A stretch of DNA of 64,000 nt. It comes from Methylothermaceae bacterium. GTDB taxonomy: Bacteria; Pseudomonadota; Gammaproteobacteria; Methylococcales; Methylothermaceae. Position numbers and translations under genes: made by a program. Position 1 is the stretch's first letter, and each line of letters opens with the position of its first letter. Of this stretch, positions 25,817-39,235 are shown one piece after another. The notes beneath the pieces were generated by a model. The model saw only the letters and a list, made by a program, of their open reading frames with translations, was not told where the DNA came from and ran no database searches. The DNA is taken from contig JALSIB010000043.1 in NCBI GenBank assembly GCA_026981855.1, forward strand, positions 62,001-126,000, in the 5' to 3' direction.

Positions 25817-27047
25817 ATTCCACTCCCAGCCAACGCCTGAAACGCAGCAACAGCAACATGCCCGGCAAGGCGATCAGGGCGCAAAAAACGAAAAACCCCT
25901 CCCAACCCAACCATTCGGCGAAATAGCCCGTGGGCGAGGCCACGATCACCCGAGGAATCCCCATCAGGCTGGAAAGCAGGGCATACTGAGTGGCGGTGAA
26001 ACGCTTGTCCGTCTGGCTCGCCATGAAAGCCACGAATGCCGCCGTCCCCATTCCACCCGACAGATTCTCGAAGCTGATGACCAGCGTCAATCCTGACAAC
26101 GTGGGCCCGAAATGCGCCAGCAACGCGAACCCTGCCGTCGAAACCGCCTGCAACACCCCGAACAGCCACAGGGCGAAATACACCCCCAGCTTCAGGATCA
26201 AAACGCCTCCAAGCAAGCCCCCCACGACGGTCGCCCAGAAACCGAACAATTTGACCACCGCGCCGATTTCCGTCTTGCCAAATCCAAGATCCAGATAAAA
26301 AGGCATGGTCATGTTGCTGGCCATGGTGTCCCCCAGCTTGTAAAGCAGGATGAACATCAGGATCCAGATCGCATCCCTGCGGCGGAAGAATTCCAGAAAC
26401 GGCAACACCACAGCTTCTCTCAAGGTCTTGGGAGAAACCGGCGATGCCGGTTCCCTGGCCCAAAGCGTGACCAGCGCCCCAGTGGCCATGAGAAGCCCGC
26501 ATAAGCCGTAGACCCTCTGGAAACCGAGAAAATCGGCCAGAATCAGTCCCCCACCGGAAGCCAGCAACATTCCCAGGCGGTATCCATTCACATACAGAGA
26601 AGCACCCAGGCCCTGCTCCAGATCAAGCAGCGATTCACGCCGATAGGCATCGATGACGATATCCTGACTGGCCGAAAAGAAAGTCACCAACAATGCCGCC
26701 ACCGCCACCCCAAGAGGCGCACGCCCGGGATCCATCCAACCGAGGGAAGCAATCGCCGCGGCCAGCAGCAGCTGGATCAATAAAAGCCAGCCACGCCGCC
26801 TGCCGAACCAGGGAAGCGCGTAACGATCGAATATCGGTGCCCAAAGGAATTTCCCCGTATAGGGCAGGCCAACCAGGGCGAACAAACCAATGGTCGCCAG
26901 ATCCACACCCGCTTCCCGCATCCAGGCCTGCAACAACGAGCCGGTCAGGAGCAAGGGCAAACCACTGTAGAACCCCATCAACAGCGCCATCACCATCCGG
27001 CGACTGAAGACAGAGGCCGAGCGGGCGTCCTCAGAGGGGATAGTCAT
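25806..27047 (-). CDS. ampG: AmpG-like muropeptide MFS permease
   Basis: The 413-residue protein has about twelve membrane helices and the AmpG signature near the N-terminus (MGFYSGLPLLLTGSLLQAWM). The blocks GLPYTGKFLWAPIFDRY and SGGMGTAAFVAFMASQT also fit. AmpG imports N-acetylglucosaminyl-anhydro-muropeptides for cell-wall recycling. The gene overlaps xthA by 17 bp, an arrangement without obvious functional link. Confidence 0.92.
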   Translation of the reverse strand: MTIPSEDARSASVFSRRMVMALLMGFYSGLPLLLTGSLLQAWMREAGVDLATIGLFALVGLPYTGKFLWAPIFDRYALPWFGRRRGWLLLIQLLLAAAIASLGWMDPGRAPLGVAVAALLVTFFSASQDIVIDAYRRESLLDLEQGLGASLYVNGYRLGMLLASGGGLILADFLGFQRVYGLCGLLMATGALVTLWAREPASPVSPKTLREAVVLPFLEFFRRRDAIWILMFILLYKLGDTMASNMTMPFYLDLGFGKTEIGAVVKLFGFWATVVGGLLGGVLILKLGVYFALWLFGVLQAVSTAGFALLAHFGPTLSGLTLVISFENLSGGMGTAAFVAFMASQTDKRFTATQYALLSSLMGIPRVIVASPTGYFAEWLGWEGFFVFCALIALPGMLLLLRFRRWLGVESPA

Positions 27048-27828
27048 AATCGATGATCAAGGGGGCGTGGTCGGAGAAGCGCTCTTCTTTATAGATTTCC
27101 ACCCGCAGGATACGATCTTTCAAGGAAGGGGAAACCACCTGATAATCGATTCGCCATCCCACGTTCTTTTCCCAGGCACGCCCGCGGTTGGACCACCAAG
27201 TATATTGGCCGGCCTCCTGATTGATCACCCGAAAGGCGTCCACCCAGCCTTCCTGCTGGAAGAGTCTGTCCATCCAGGCCCGCTCTTGTGGCAGGAAACC
27301 GGAACGGTTCTGATTGGAACGCCAGTTCCTGATGTCGATTTTCCGGTGGGCGATGTTGAAATCCCCACAGAAGATGAAGTCACGACCGGAAGCCGCGCAT
27401 TGACGCATGAATTCAAGGAACCGGTCCATGAACTGAAATTTGAAAGCCTGGCGCGCTTCTCCCGAAGTGCCGGAAGGCACATAGACCGAAGCAACGCTCA
27501 AGTTTCCGAAACGCGCTTCCAGATACCGCCCTTCCTCGTCGGCGGGAGGCCAGCCGAAACCCTGAATCACTTCGTCCGGCAGCCTTCGCGAGTACAATGC
27601 GACCCCGGCATAGCCTTTCCTGAGTGCCGGATGATAATAACAATGATATCCTTGAGGCCAGAATTCCAGGGATTTCAGTTGCTCCAGATGCGCCTTGATC
27701 TCTTGCAGACAAACCACATCGGCGTCTTGCCCGGCCAACCAGTGGAAAAACCCTTTCCTGGCGGCGGAACGAATGCCATTGACATTGAGCGTGACGATCC
27801 TCAGGAATCCTTTACCGCAATTGGACAA
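27031..27828 (-). CDS. xthA: Exodeoxyribonuclease III
   Basis: The 265-residue product has the exonuclease III motifs LNVNGIRSA, LQEIKA (catalytic Glu43), YVPSG, GDFNIAHRKIDIRN, WRIDYQVVSP and SDHAPLIIDYD. It removes abasic sites and 3'-blocking groups in base-excision repair. The gene is read divergently from pilB across a 73-bp gap and overlaps the downstream ampG start. Confidence 0.95.
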   Translation of the reverse strand: MSNCGKGFLRIVTLNVNGIRSAARKGFFHWLAGQDADVVCLQEIKAHLEQLKSLEFWPQGYHCYYHPALRKGYAGVALYSRRLPDEVIQGFGWPPADEEGRYLEARFGNLSVASVYVPSGTSGEARQAFKFQFMDRFLEFMRQCAASGRDFIFCGDFNIAHRKIDIRNWRSNQNRSGFLPQERAWMDRLFQQEGWVDAFRVINQEAGQYTWWSNRGRAWEKNVGWRIDYQVVSPSLKDRILRVEIYKEERFSDHAPLIIDYDYPL

Positions 27829-27901
27829 ACCCGCCTCATCTTCTAATATTTACTAGACACGGCCAAAATCCTGACATACTCCGACTAAGAACTCAAAACC
27901 C

Positions 27902-29626
27902 ATGGCGACACCCACAGCAAGCCTTTCGAAACTCAGCGGTCTGGCCCGTTGCCTGATCGATGCGGGGCTGCTCACCGAGGAAGAAGCCACCAGGCACCAA
28001 CAGCAGGCTTCCAACCAGAAAGTCCACCTGGACAGTTATCTGGTGGCCAACAATATTCTCTCGTCCCTGACCATCGCCACCACGGCTTCGCGTCAGTATG
28101 GCGTGCCGCTGTTCGATCTCAGCGCCATGGATATGGGATTGATACCGAGCAAACTGGTCAGCGACAAATTGATTCAGAAACATCATGTGCTGCCCTTGTT
28201 CCAGCGCGGTAACCGCCTGTTCATCGCCGTTTCCGACCCCACCAACTTTCAAGCGCTGGATGAAATCAAATTCCATACGGGGTTGACCACGGAAACCGTC
28301 CTGGTCGAGAACGACAAGCTCAACAAGGCGATCGATGTCGTTCTCGAGGCCGCCGACAGCAGCATGCAGGATCTGCTCGACGAGAATCTGGAAAACCTGC
28401 AAGTCACCTCCGATGACGAAGAAAACGAAACCCCGCTGACAAACGACTCGGAACTGGAAGATGCCCCCATCGTCCGTTTCGTCAACAAGATCCTGTTGGA
28501 TGCGATCAAAAAGGGGGCTTCGGACATTCATTTCGAACCTTACGAGAAGAGCTTCCGGATTCGCTTCCGCAGTGATGGCATGCTGCATGAAATCGCCTCC
28601 CCGCCCATCACCCTGTCCAACCGGGTCATCTCCAGAATCAAGGTGATGTCGAGAATGGATATCGCCGAACGCCGGGTTCCCCAGGATGGACGGATCAAGA
28701 TGATCCTGTCGCGCAACAAGGCGATCGACTTCCGGGTCAACACCTGTCCCACGCTATTCGGGGAAAAGGTGGTGTTGCGTATCCTCGATCCCACCAGCGC
28801 CCAGATCGGAATCGACAAATTGGGATTCGAGCCGGAGCAGCAGGAACTGTTTCTGAAAGCGATCCATAAACCCTATGGCATGATCCTGGTCACCGGGCCC
28901 ACCGGCAGCGGCAAGACGGTGACCTTGTACACCGCGCTCAACATTCTGAACACACCCGACAAAAACATCTCCACCGCCGAAGATCCAGTGGAAATCACGG
29001 TTCCCGGCATCAATCAGGTCAATGTCCACCCCAAGGCGGGGCTCAACTTCGCCAGCGCCCTCAAGGCCTTTTTGCGCCAGGATCCCGATATCATCATGGT
29101 GGGCGAGATCCGCGATCTCGAAACCGCGGAAATCGCCGTGAAAGCCGCCCAGACGGGTCACTTGGTGTTATCCACCCTGCACACCAACGATGCACCCCAG
29201 ACCCTCAACCGGTTGGCGCAAATGGGGATCGAGCCCTTCAATATCACTTCTTCGGTCCTGCTCATCCTCGCCCAGCGTCTTGCGAGACGGCTGTGTGAAT
29301 ACTGCAAGCGCGAAGTGGAGCTACCACCGGATTTACTGCTCAAGGCAGGATTCCAGGAAGAGGAAATCGGGCAGCTGGAACTGTTCGGCGCCAATCCAGA
29401 AGGCTGCGATCATTGCACCAAAGGCTACAAGGGACGGGTAGGGATCTACCAGGTCATGCCCATTACCGAATCCATCAACCGTCTGATCCTGGAAGGCGGC
29501 AACGCCATGGAAATCGCCCAACAGGCGAGAGAGGAAGGCGTCAACGACCTCCGGGAATCGGGGCTCAACAAGGTCAGACAGGGTCTCACCAGTCTGGAAG
29601 AAATCGATCGAGTGACACGGGAATAA
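27902..29626 (+). CDS. pilB: Type IV pilus assembly ATPase PilB
   Basis: The 574-residue product has an MshEN-type N-terminal domain (about 1-150) and the secretion ATPase core. The Walker A is GPTGSGKT (332-339), the Walker B PDIIMVGEIRD (about 395-405), and the His box is HLVLSTLHTNDAPQTL. A zinc tetracysteine is formed by CxxC pairs C465/C468 and C502/C505. PilB drives pilus extension from the inner-membrane face. It is the first gene of pilB-pilC-pilD-coaE-hemW, spaced 6 bp from pilC. Confidence 0.97.
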   Translation: MATPTASLSKLSGLARCLIDAGLLTEEEATRHQQQASNQKVHLDSYLVANNILSSLTIATTASRQYGVPLFDLSAMDMGLIPSKLVSDKLIQKHHVLPLFQRGNRLFIAVSDPTNFQALDEIKFHTGLTTETVLVENDKLNKAIDVVLEAADSSMQDLLDENLENLQVTSDDEENETPLTNDSELEDAPIVRFVNKILLDAIKKGASDIHFEPYEKSFRIRFRSDGMLHEIASPPITLSNRVISRIKVMSRMDIAERRVPQDGRIKMILSRNKAIDFRVNTCPTLFGEKVVLRILDPTSAQIGIDKLGFEPEQQELFLKAIHKPYGMILVTGPTGSGKTVTLYTALNILNTPDKNISTAEDPVEITVPGINQVNVHPKAGLNFASALKAFLRQDPDIIMVGEIRDLETAEIAVKAAQTGHLVLSTLHTNDAPQTLNRLAQMGIEPFNITSSVLLILAQRLARRLCEYCKREVELPPDLLLKAGFQEEEIGQLELFGANPEGCDHCTKGYKGRVGIYQVMPITESINRLILEGGNAMEIAQQAREEGVNDLRESGLNKVRQGLTSLEEIDRVTRE

Positions 29627-29632
29627 ACAGCC

Positions 29633-30862
29633 ATGGCAGCAAAAGCGGAAAGAGAGGATCTGATCCTGTTCACCTGGGAAGGCCTGGACAGGAACGGCAA
29701 GCGCGTCAAGGGCGAACAGCCGGGACGGAGCGAAGTCCTGGTCAAGGCGCAACTTCGCCAGCAGGGCATCAAGCCAATCAAGGTCAAGAAAAAACCGAAG
29801 CCCCTGTTCGGGGCCAGAAAAAAGAAAATCACCACCAAGGATATCGCCATCTTCAGCCGTCAGCTCGCCACCATGCTTTCTGCCGGCGTGCCCCTAGTCC
29901 AGGCATTCGACATCGTCGGCAGAGGCCACGAAAATCCAAGCATGCAGGAGCTGCTCCTGAGCATCAAGGAAGACATCGAGGCAGGGAGCACCTTGACCGA
30001 AGCGCTGCGCAAACACCCGCTCTATTTCGACGACCTGTTTTGCAATCTGGTCGAAGCCGGGGAACAAGCGGGGGTTCTCGAAACCCTGCTCGACAAGATC
30101 GCCACCTACAAGGAAAAGACCGAATCGATCAAGGCCAAGGTCAAAAAAGCATTGACCTATCCCATCGCCGTGGTGGTGGTCGCCTGTATCGTCACCGCCA
30201 TCCTTTTGATCTTCGTGGTGCCCCAATTCGAAGAACTTTTCAAAGGCTTCGGCGCCGATCTTCCCGCCTTCACCCAGATGGTCATCGCCATGTCCCGCTT
30301 CATGCAGGCCAATTGGTATTACGTCTTCGGCGCGATCCTCGCCACGGTCTATATCTTTTTCTATTTCAAGAAACGCTCCAGAGCCTTCAACCGGGTTTTG
30401 GACCGCACGTTTCTGAAAATACCGATCATTGGCCCACAAATCCTGCACAAGTCCGCCATCGCCCGCTTCGCCCGTACCCTTTCCACCATGTCGGCCGCCG
30501 GCGTGCCGTTGGTGGAAGCCTTGGAATCGGTCGCCGGGGCCTCGGGCAACGCAGTCTACTCCGACGCCATCCTGGAGATGCGCGAAGCCGTCGCCACCGG
30601 GCAGCAACTTCAGCAGAGCATGCGCCAGACCGGACTGTTTCCTCATATAGTGGTGCAAATGGTCGCCATCGGGGAAGAATCCGGATCGATCGACAGCATG
30701 CTGTCCAAGGTCGCCGATTTTTACGAGGAGGAAGTCGACAATGCCGTCGATTCCCTCAGCAGCCTGATGGAACCGATGATCATGGCTTTCCTCGGGGTCG
30801 TTGTCGGGGGGCTGGTGATCGCCATGTACCTGCCGATCTTCAAGCTCGGCGCAGTGGTTTGA
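29633..30862 (+). CDS. pilC: Type IV pilus inner-membrane platform protein PilC
   Basis: The 409-residue product has two GspF-type helical domains (about 70-195 and 275-395), each with the FSRQLATMLSAGVPL or FARTLSTMSAAGVPL signature, and three membrane helices. It has the usual length and places the pilin on the growing fibre above PilB. Its stop overlaps the pilD start (TGATG). Confidence 0.97.
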   Translation: MAAKAEREDLILFTWEGLDRNGKRVKGEQPGRSEVLVKAQLRQQGIKPIKVKKKPKPLFGARKKKITTKDIAIFSRQLATMLSAGVPLVQAFDIVGRGHENPSMQELLLSIKEDIEAGSTLTEALRKHPLYFDDLFCNLVEAGEQAGVLETLLDKIATYKEKTESIKAKVKKALTYPIAVVVVACIVTAILLIFVVPQFEELFKGFGADLPAFTQMVIAMSRFMQANWYYVFGAILATVYIFFYFKKRSRAFNRVLDRTFLKIPIIGPQILHKSAIARFARTLSTMSAAGVPLVEALESVAGASGNAVYSDAILEMREAVATGQQLQQSMRQTGLFPHIVVQMVAIGEESGSIDSMLSKVADFYEEEVDNAVDSLSSLMEPMIMAFLGVVVGGLVIAMYLPIFKLGAVV

Positions 30863-31734
30863 TGGCCTATTTTCAATACCTGTCTCAAAATCCGGCCGTG
30901 TTTCTGTCTTTGGCCGGCATCGTCGGCCTGCTGGTCGGCAGTTTTCTCAATGTCGTCATCCTGCGCCTGCCCGTCATCCTCGAAAACCGCTGGCGCCAGG
31001 AATGTCTCGAGTTCCTGGAGCAGGACAGCGAAGAAACCGGAGAGCGCTTCGATCTCGTTTTCCCGCCCTCGCATTGCCCCCACTGCGGACACCGGATCGG
31101 TGCCTGGGAAAACGTTCCGATCCTGAGCTGGCTGCTGCTACGGGGGCGTTGTCGGGAATGCAAGGCGCCCATTTCGATCCGTTATCCACTCATCGAAGCC
31201 CTCAGCGCCGTCCTCTCGGTGACGGTCGCCTGGCATTTCGGCCTTTCCGCACAGACCTTGTGGGGTTTGATCCTGACCTGGAACCTCATCGCCCTGACGG
31301 TGATCGACATCGATCACCAACTGCTGCCGGACGCGATCACCCTGCCCTTGCTGTGGGCGGGATTGCTCCTGAGCCTGTTCGGAATCTTCACCGGTCCCCG
31401 CGCCTCCATTCTCGGTGCTGCTGCAGGTTATCTGATTCTTTGGAGCGTCTATCAGCTGTTCCGGCTCCTGACCGGGAAAGAAGGAATGGGCTACGGTGAC
31501 TTCAAATTGCTGGCCGTCTTCGGGGCCTGGCTGGGATGGCAGATGCTGCCTTTGATCATCCTGTTGTCCTCCCTCGTGGGTGCCGTAACGGGATTCGGCA
31601 TGGTCCTGCTACGGGGACGCGACAAGAACCTTCCCATTCCTTTCGGGCCTTACCTGGCCGCCGCCGGGTGGATCGCCTTGCTCTGGGGCGAGGATCTGAT
31701 CGCCTGGTACCTGAGGTTGAGCGGGCTCGGTTGA
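30862..31734 (+). CDS. pilD: Prepilin peptidase/N-methyltransferase PilD
   Basis: The 290-residue membrane enzyme has two CxxC pairs in the cytoplasmic loop (C72/C75 and C97/C100). The two catalytic aspartates are D149 (VIDIDHQLLPD) and D213 (GMGYGDFKL). It cleaves the short leader of type IV pilins such as PilA at 59848 and methylates the new N-terminal phenylalanine. The start ATG overlaps the pilC stop. Confidence 0.97.
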   Translation: MAYFQYLSQNPAVFLSLAGIVGLLVGSFLNVVILRLPVILENRWRQECLEFLEQDSEETGERFDLVFPPSHCPHCGHRIGAWENVPILSWLLLRGRCRECKAPISIRYPLIEALSAVLSVTVAWHFGLSAQTLWGLILTWNLIALTVIDIDHQLLPDAITLPLLWAGLLLSLFGIFTGPRASILGAAAGYLILWSVYQLFRLLTGKEGMGYGDFKLLAVFGAWLGWQMLPLIILLSSLVGAVTGFGMVLLRGRDKNLPIPFGPYLAAAGWIALLWGEDLIAWYLRLSGLG

Positions 31735-31751
31735 GGCGTTCGGCAACACGC

Positions 31752-32360
31752 ATGTTGAAAATCGGGCTGACCGGCGGCATCGGCAGCGGCAAAAGCACCG
31801 TTGCCGGAATTTTCCAGCAGTTGGGGATTCCCGTGATCGATGCCGACGAAATCGCCCACGAACTGGTGGAACCGGGAAAACCCGTTCTGGAAAAATTGGC
31901 AGCTGAATTCGGTCCCGGGATACTGACGCATGGCGGCGAACTGGACCGCAAGGCTTTACGAAATCTGGTTTTCCATGATCCTCGGGCCAAGTCCAAACTG
32001 GAAGCGATCATGCATCCAGCCGTCTTTGCCGAGATGAAGCGCCAGGCGGAAAAAATTCAGGCCCCTTATTGCATCTTTGCCATCCCGCTATTGATAGAAA
32101 CCGATTCCCAGGCCCTGGTCGACCGGATTCTGGTGGTCGACTGTCCCGAACGGTTACAGATAGAGCGGGTCAAAGAACGAGACGGCCTCGATGAATCCCT
32201 CATCAAGCGTATCCTTGCCACCCAGGCCACACGGCAGGAAAGAATCGCCCAGGCCCACGACCTCATCGTCAACACCGGCGACCTTTCCCTGCTGGAGAAA
32301 CAAGTGCGCGATCTGCATCAAAATTACCTGAACCTCAGCCGCCGGCGGAACGATCCATGA
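31752..32360 (+). CDS. coaE: Dephospho-CoA kinase
   Basis: The 202-residue product has the P-loop GLTGGIGSGKSTVA (residues 5-18), DADEIAHELVEPG and ATRQERIAQAHDLIVN. It phosphorylates dephospho-CoA in the last CoA step. It follows pilD by 17 bp, a classic gammaproteobacterial pairing; yacG and zapD, often next, are replaced by hemW, which overlaps the coaE stop by 4 bp. Confidence 0.96.
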   Translation: MLKIGLTGGIGSGKSTVAGIFQQLGIPVIDADEIAHELVEPGKPVLEKLAAEFGPGILTHGGELDRKALRNLVFHDPRAKSKLEAIMHPAVFAEMKRQAEKIQAPYCIFAIPLLIETDSQALVDRILVVDCPERLQIERVKERDGLDESLIKRILATQATRQERIAQAHDLIVNTGDLSLLEKQVRDLHQNYLNLSRRRNDP

Positions 32361-33508
32361 TGATCCAGCCCCCCTTGAGCCTGTACATACACCTGCCTTG
32401 GTGTGTACGCAAATGTCCCTATTGCGATTTCAACTCTCATGCCCTGCGTTCCGGGATTCCCGAAAGGCGGTACGTAAAGGCGCTCCTTGCGGATCTGGAG
32501 CAAGATCTCCAGTGGCATCAAAACCCCTCCCTGGTGAGTATCTTCGTCGGTGGCGGCACGCCAAGCCTGTTTTCACCGGAAAGCCTGAACGACTTGTTAA
32601 ACGGGATACGGCAACGTGCTCCCTGTGGGCAGGACATTGAAATCACGCTGGAAGCCAACCCCGGGACGGTGGAAGCAGGCAAGTTCAGGGAGTTCAGGGA
32701 TCTTGGAATCAATCGATTGTCTCTGGGGATTCAAAGTTTCCAGGATGCCAAATTGTCCGCCTTGGGACGGATTCATCGCGGCAGCGAGGCACTGAATGCC
32801 ATCGAGAGCGCCCAAAAATCCGGATTCACCAACCTCAATCTGGACCTGATGTTCGGCTTGCCTGGACAAAATCCGGCTGACGCCCTTTATGACCTAAGAA
32901 CCGCCATTTCCCAAAATCCCACCCATATTTCCTATTATCAGCTGACCCTGGAGCCGAACACCCTGTTTGCGAAATATCCCCCCCCGCTCCCGCCGGACGA
33001 TGAAATCTGGGAAATCCAGCGGCGTTGCCATGCCGTATTGGAGGAATCCGGCTTTCATCAATACGAGATCTCGGCTTTCGCCAGGCGAGGCCATCCATGC
33101 CGTCACAACCTCAATTATTGGCGGTTTGGAGATTATCTGGGAATTGGAGCCGGTGCCCACGGCAAGATCACGACGCCTTCGAAGGGAAAGATCCATCGCC
33201 AGTGGAAACTGCGTCATCCCGTGCACTACATGGACAAGGCCGCCGATGATTCCCGAATGGGCGGCAGACAAGAGGTATCCCCCTCTGAACGGCCACTCGA
33301 GTTTCTCATGAACACCCTGCGGCTTCGGGAAGGGTTCGGGCGGAAGCAATTCGAGTCCCATACCGGATTGCCTTTTTCCACCATCGAAGAGACGGTGACC
33401 GATTTGTGCGGCGAAGGGCTGCTCGTCGACGGCGCGCACGGATTCCACTGTAGCGACAAAGGATGGCTTTTCCTCGATTCCATCCTGGAAAGATTCACCG
33501 CGTCCTGA
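32357..33508 (+). CDS. hemW: Radical SAM heme chaperone HemW
   Basis: The 383-residue product has the radical SAM CxxxCxxC motif at C16, C20 and C23 (WCVRKCPYCDF), the GGGTPS motif and the C-terminal HemN-C domain. The residue pattern after the third cysteine (CDF) fits HemW rather than true coproporphyrinogen dehydrogenase HemN, so it probably binds and delivers heme. The start overlaps the coaE stop. A start three bases later (second ATG) is possible. Confidence 0.93.
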   Translation: MMIQPPLSLYIHLPWCVRKCPYCDFNSHALRSGIPERRYVKALLADLEQDLQWHQNPSLVSIFVGGGTPSLFSPESLNDLLNGIRQRAPCGQDIEITLEANPGTVEAGKFREFRDLGINRLSLGIQSFQDAKLSALGRIHRGSEALNAIESAQKSGFTNLNLDLMFGLPGQNPADALYDLRTAISQNPTHISYYQLTLEPNTLFAKYPPPLPPDDEIWEIQRRCHAVLEESGFHQYEISAFARRGHPCRHNLNYWRFGDYLGIGAGAHGKITTPSKGKIHRQWKLRHPVHYMDKAADDSRMGGRQEVSPSERPLEFLMNTLRLREGFGRKQFESHTGLPFSTIEETVTDLCGEGLLVDGAHGFHCSDKGWLFLDSILERFTAS

Positions 33509-33572
33509 TCATCTTTCGATCAAAACCCGATTCCCCTTTGCTATCATATGATTAGCGGCTTTCTTCGCCGGC

Positions 33573-33607
33573 TCTCCACATACTTGTCCACAGAATATGT
33601 GGATGAA
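33573..33607. promoter_or_regulatory. Cluster of three DnaA-box-like sites within an inverted repeat
   Basis: In 35 bases the core TCCACA occurs three times: CTCTCCACA (33572-33580), TTGTCCACA (33584-33592) and, on the other strand, TCATCCACA (33598-33606). They differ from TTATCCACA at two, one and one positions. The outer two form an inverted repeat TCCACATA-N13-TATGTGGA (33575-33603). It lies about 140 bp upstream of pyrE in a 238-bp gap after hemW. DnaA binding is an inference; another palindrome-binding regulator could use it. Confidence 0.45.
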
Positions 33608-33688
33608 TCCGGGATGTGATCCCTTGGAGGATCGATTCCGCCCTCGGCAAGAAGGCACCTGTGGCCGGCCCATACCCCCCTGCCATCA

Positions 33689-33706
33689 CGCCATTCTCCA
33701 ATGGCG
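33689..33706 (+). other. Stem-loop in the pyrE leader
   Basis: A perfect 7-bp stem (CGCCATT/AATGGCG) with a CTCC loop ends 40 bp before the pyrE ATG. No U-run follows, so it is not an attenuator of the E. coli pyrE kind as it stands. Confidence 0.35.
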
Positions 33707-33746
33707 GGGACAGAGGTTCCCGAAAACCCTTACAACCGGAGGTTCC

Positions 33747-34391
33747 ATGCTGGATTTCCAGATCCAATTCATCGAATTCGCCATCGCGTGCGGCGCCCTG
33801 CGTTTTGGAAATTTCACCCTGAAGTCAGGTCGCACCAGCCCTTATTTCTTCAATGCCGGACTGTTCAACAGCGGCGAGAAACTTCACAAACTGGGAAGGT
33901 TTTATGCCGACGCGCTTGCCAGCAGCGGTTTGGCGTGCGACATGCTGTACGGCCCTGCCTACAAAGGCATTCCTTTGGTCTGTGCCACGGCCATCGCCGC
34001 CGCCCGGTTTCATGGCAAGGACTACCCTTACGCCTTCAACCGCAAGGAGGAGAAGGCCCATGGAGATGGCGGACTGATCGTCGGGGCCCCTTTGCGAAAA
34101 AGAGTTTTGATCGTCGACGACGTGATCACCGCCGGCACCTCGGTGGGAGAATCGGTGGAGATCATCCGCCAGCATGGCGCCAGTGCCTGCGGAGTTCTGA
34201 TCGCACTGGACCGTCAGGAAAAAACCCCGGATGGTCGTTCGACCCTTGGCATGATAGAGCAGGTTTACGGCCTGAAGGTCAATGCCATCGTCACCATGGA
34301 TCAGATCATCGCCTATCTGGCGCAACAAAAAGGCTATCAAGAAGAGGTGGAAAAGATCCGCATCTACCGGGAGACATTCGGTGTTCAATGA
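33747..34391 (+). CDS. pyrE: Orotate phosphoribosyltransferase
   Basis: The 214-residue product has the PRPP-binding motif VLIVDDVITAGTS and the substrate blocks FTLKSGRTSPYFFNAG and YGPAYKGIPL. It converts orotate and PRPP to OMP in pyrimidine synthesis. The ATG at 33747 follows a GGAGG ribosome site; the frame is open further upstream but lacks similarity. pyrE beside argB-algC-dut-coaBC and radC recalls the Pseudomonas order, with pyrE here convergent to argB. Confidence 0.96.
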   Translation: MLDFQIQFIEFAIACGALRFGNFTLKSGRTSPYFFNAGLFNSGEKLHKLGRFYADALASSGLACDMLYGPAYKGIPLVCATAIAAARFHGKDYPYAFNRKEEKAHGDGGLIVGAPLRKRVLIVDDVITAGTSVGESVEIIRQHGASACGVLIALDRQEKTPDGRSTLGMIEQVYGLKVNAIVTMDQIIAYLAQQKGYQEEVEKIRIYRETFGVQ

Positions 34392-34418
34392 CACCTTGAT
34401 CAAACAAGGGTTGGTGCT

Positions 34419-34430
34419 AGGCTTAAGCCT
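34419..34430. repeat. 12-bp perfect palindrome abutting a start codon
   Basis: AGGCTTAAGCCT immediately precedes the GTG-ATG start of the DUF4124 gene, where a ribosome site would be expected. It may be an operator or chance; no ribosome-binding AGGAG is visible there. Confidence 0.4.
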
Positions 34431-34433
34431 GTG

Positions 34434-38766
<4,333 letters not shown>

Positions 38767-38776
38767 AACCCTGTTC

Positions 38777-39235
38777 CTATCGCCTCCCCGTATGACCGAA
38801 TCCCCCTTCACCGCGGTGACTGGGATCGAAACACTCCACCTGCTCGAAATCCACCTGAATCACGGGGACGAAAACCATTTGCGCGATGCGTTCCCCGACT
38901 TCGACAGAGAAAGGCGCCTTGCCCCGATTCCAGCACGAAACCATCACTTCCCCCTGATAATCCGAATCGATCAGTCCCACCAGATTCCCCAGTACGATTC
39001 CGTGTTTGTGCCCCAACCCGGAACGTGGCAGCAACACGGCGGCCAGAGACGGATCGGCGATATGAATGGCCAGACCGGTCGGAATCAGGACTGTTTCCCC
39101 GGGCGGCAGAGTGAGTGGCCTTTTCAGACAGGCGCGAAGATCGAGCCCCGCGGCACCCGCAGTGGCGTAATGGGGAAAAGGGATCTCCCCACCCAGACGG
39201 TCATCGAGAATCTTCAGTTGAATTTTTTTCCGCAT
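38777..39235 (-). CDS. dut: Deoxyuridine triphosphatase Dut
   Basis: The 152-residue trimeric dUTPase has all five motifs, including [36 protein letters not shown] and a final GEGGFGHTG arm. It hydrolyses dUTP to dUMP, limiting uracil in DNA. It overlaps coaBC by 35 bp and is followed 10 bp later by the algC start. Confidence 0.97.
   Translation of the reverse strand: MRKKIQLKILDDRLGGEIPFPHYATAGAAGLDLRACLKRPLTLPPGETVLIPTGLAIHIADPSLAAVLLPRSGLGHKHGIVLGNLVGLIDSDYQGEVMVSCWNRGKAPFSVEVGERIAQMVFVPVIQVDFEQVECFDPSHRGEGGFGHTGRR

Noticed and set aside
29413-31734. 773-codon frame through pilC into pilD as a single gene
   Set aside because: Only the last part (from 30862) is PilD; the upstream part is the wrong frame of pilB/pilC, and the pilD start has normal coupling to pilC.
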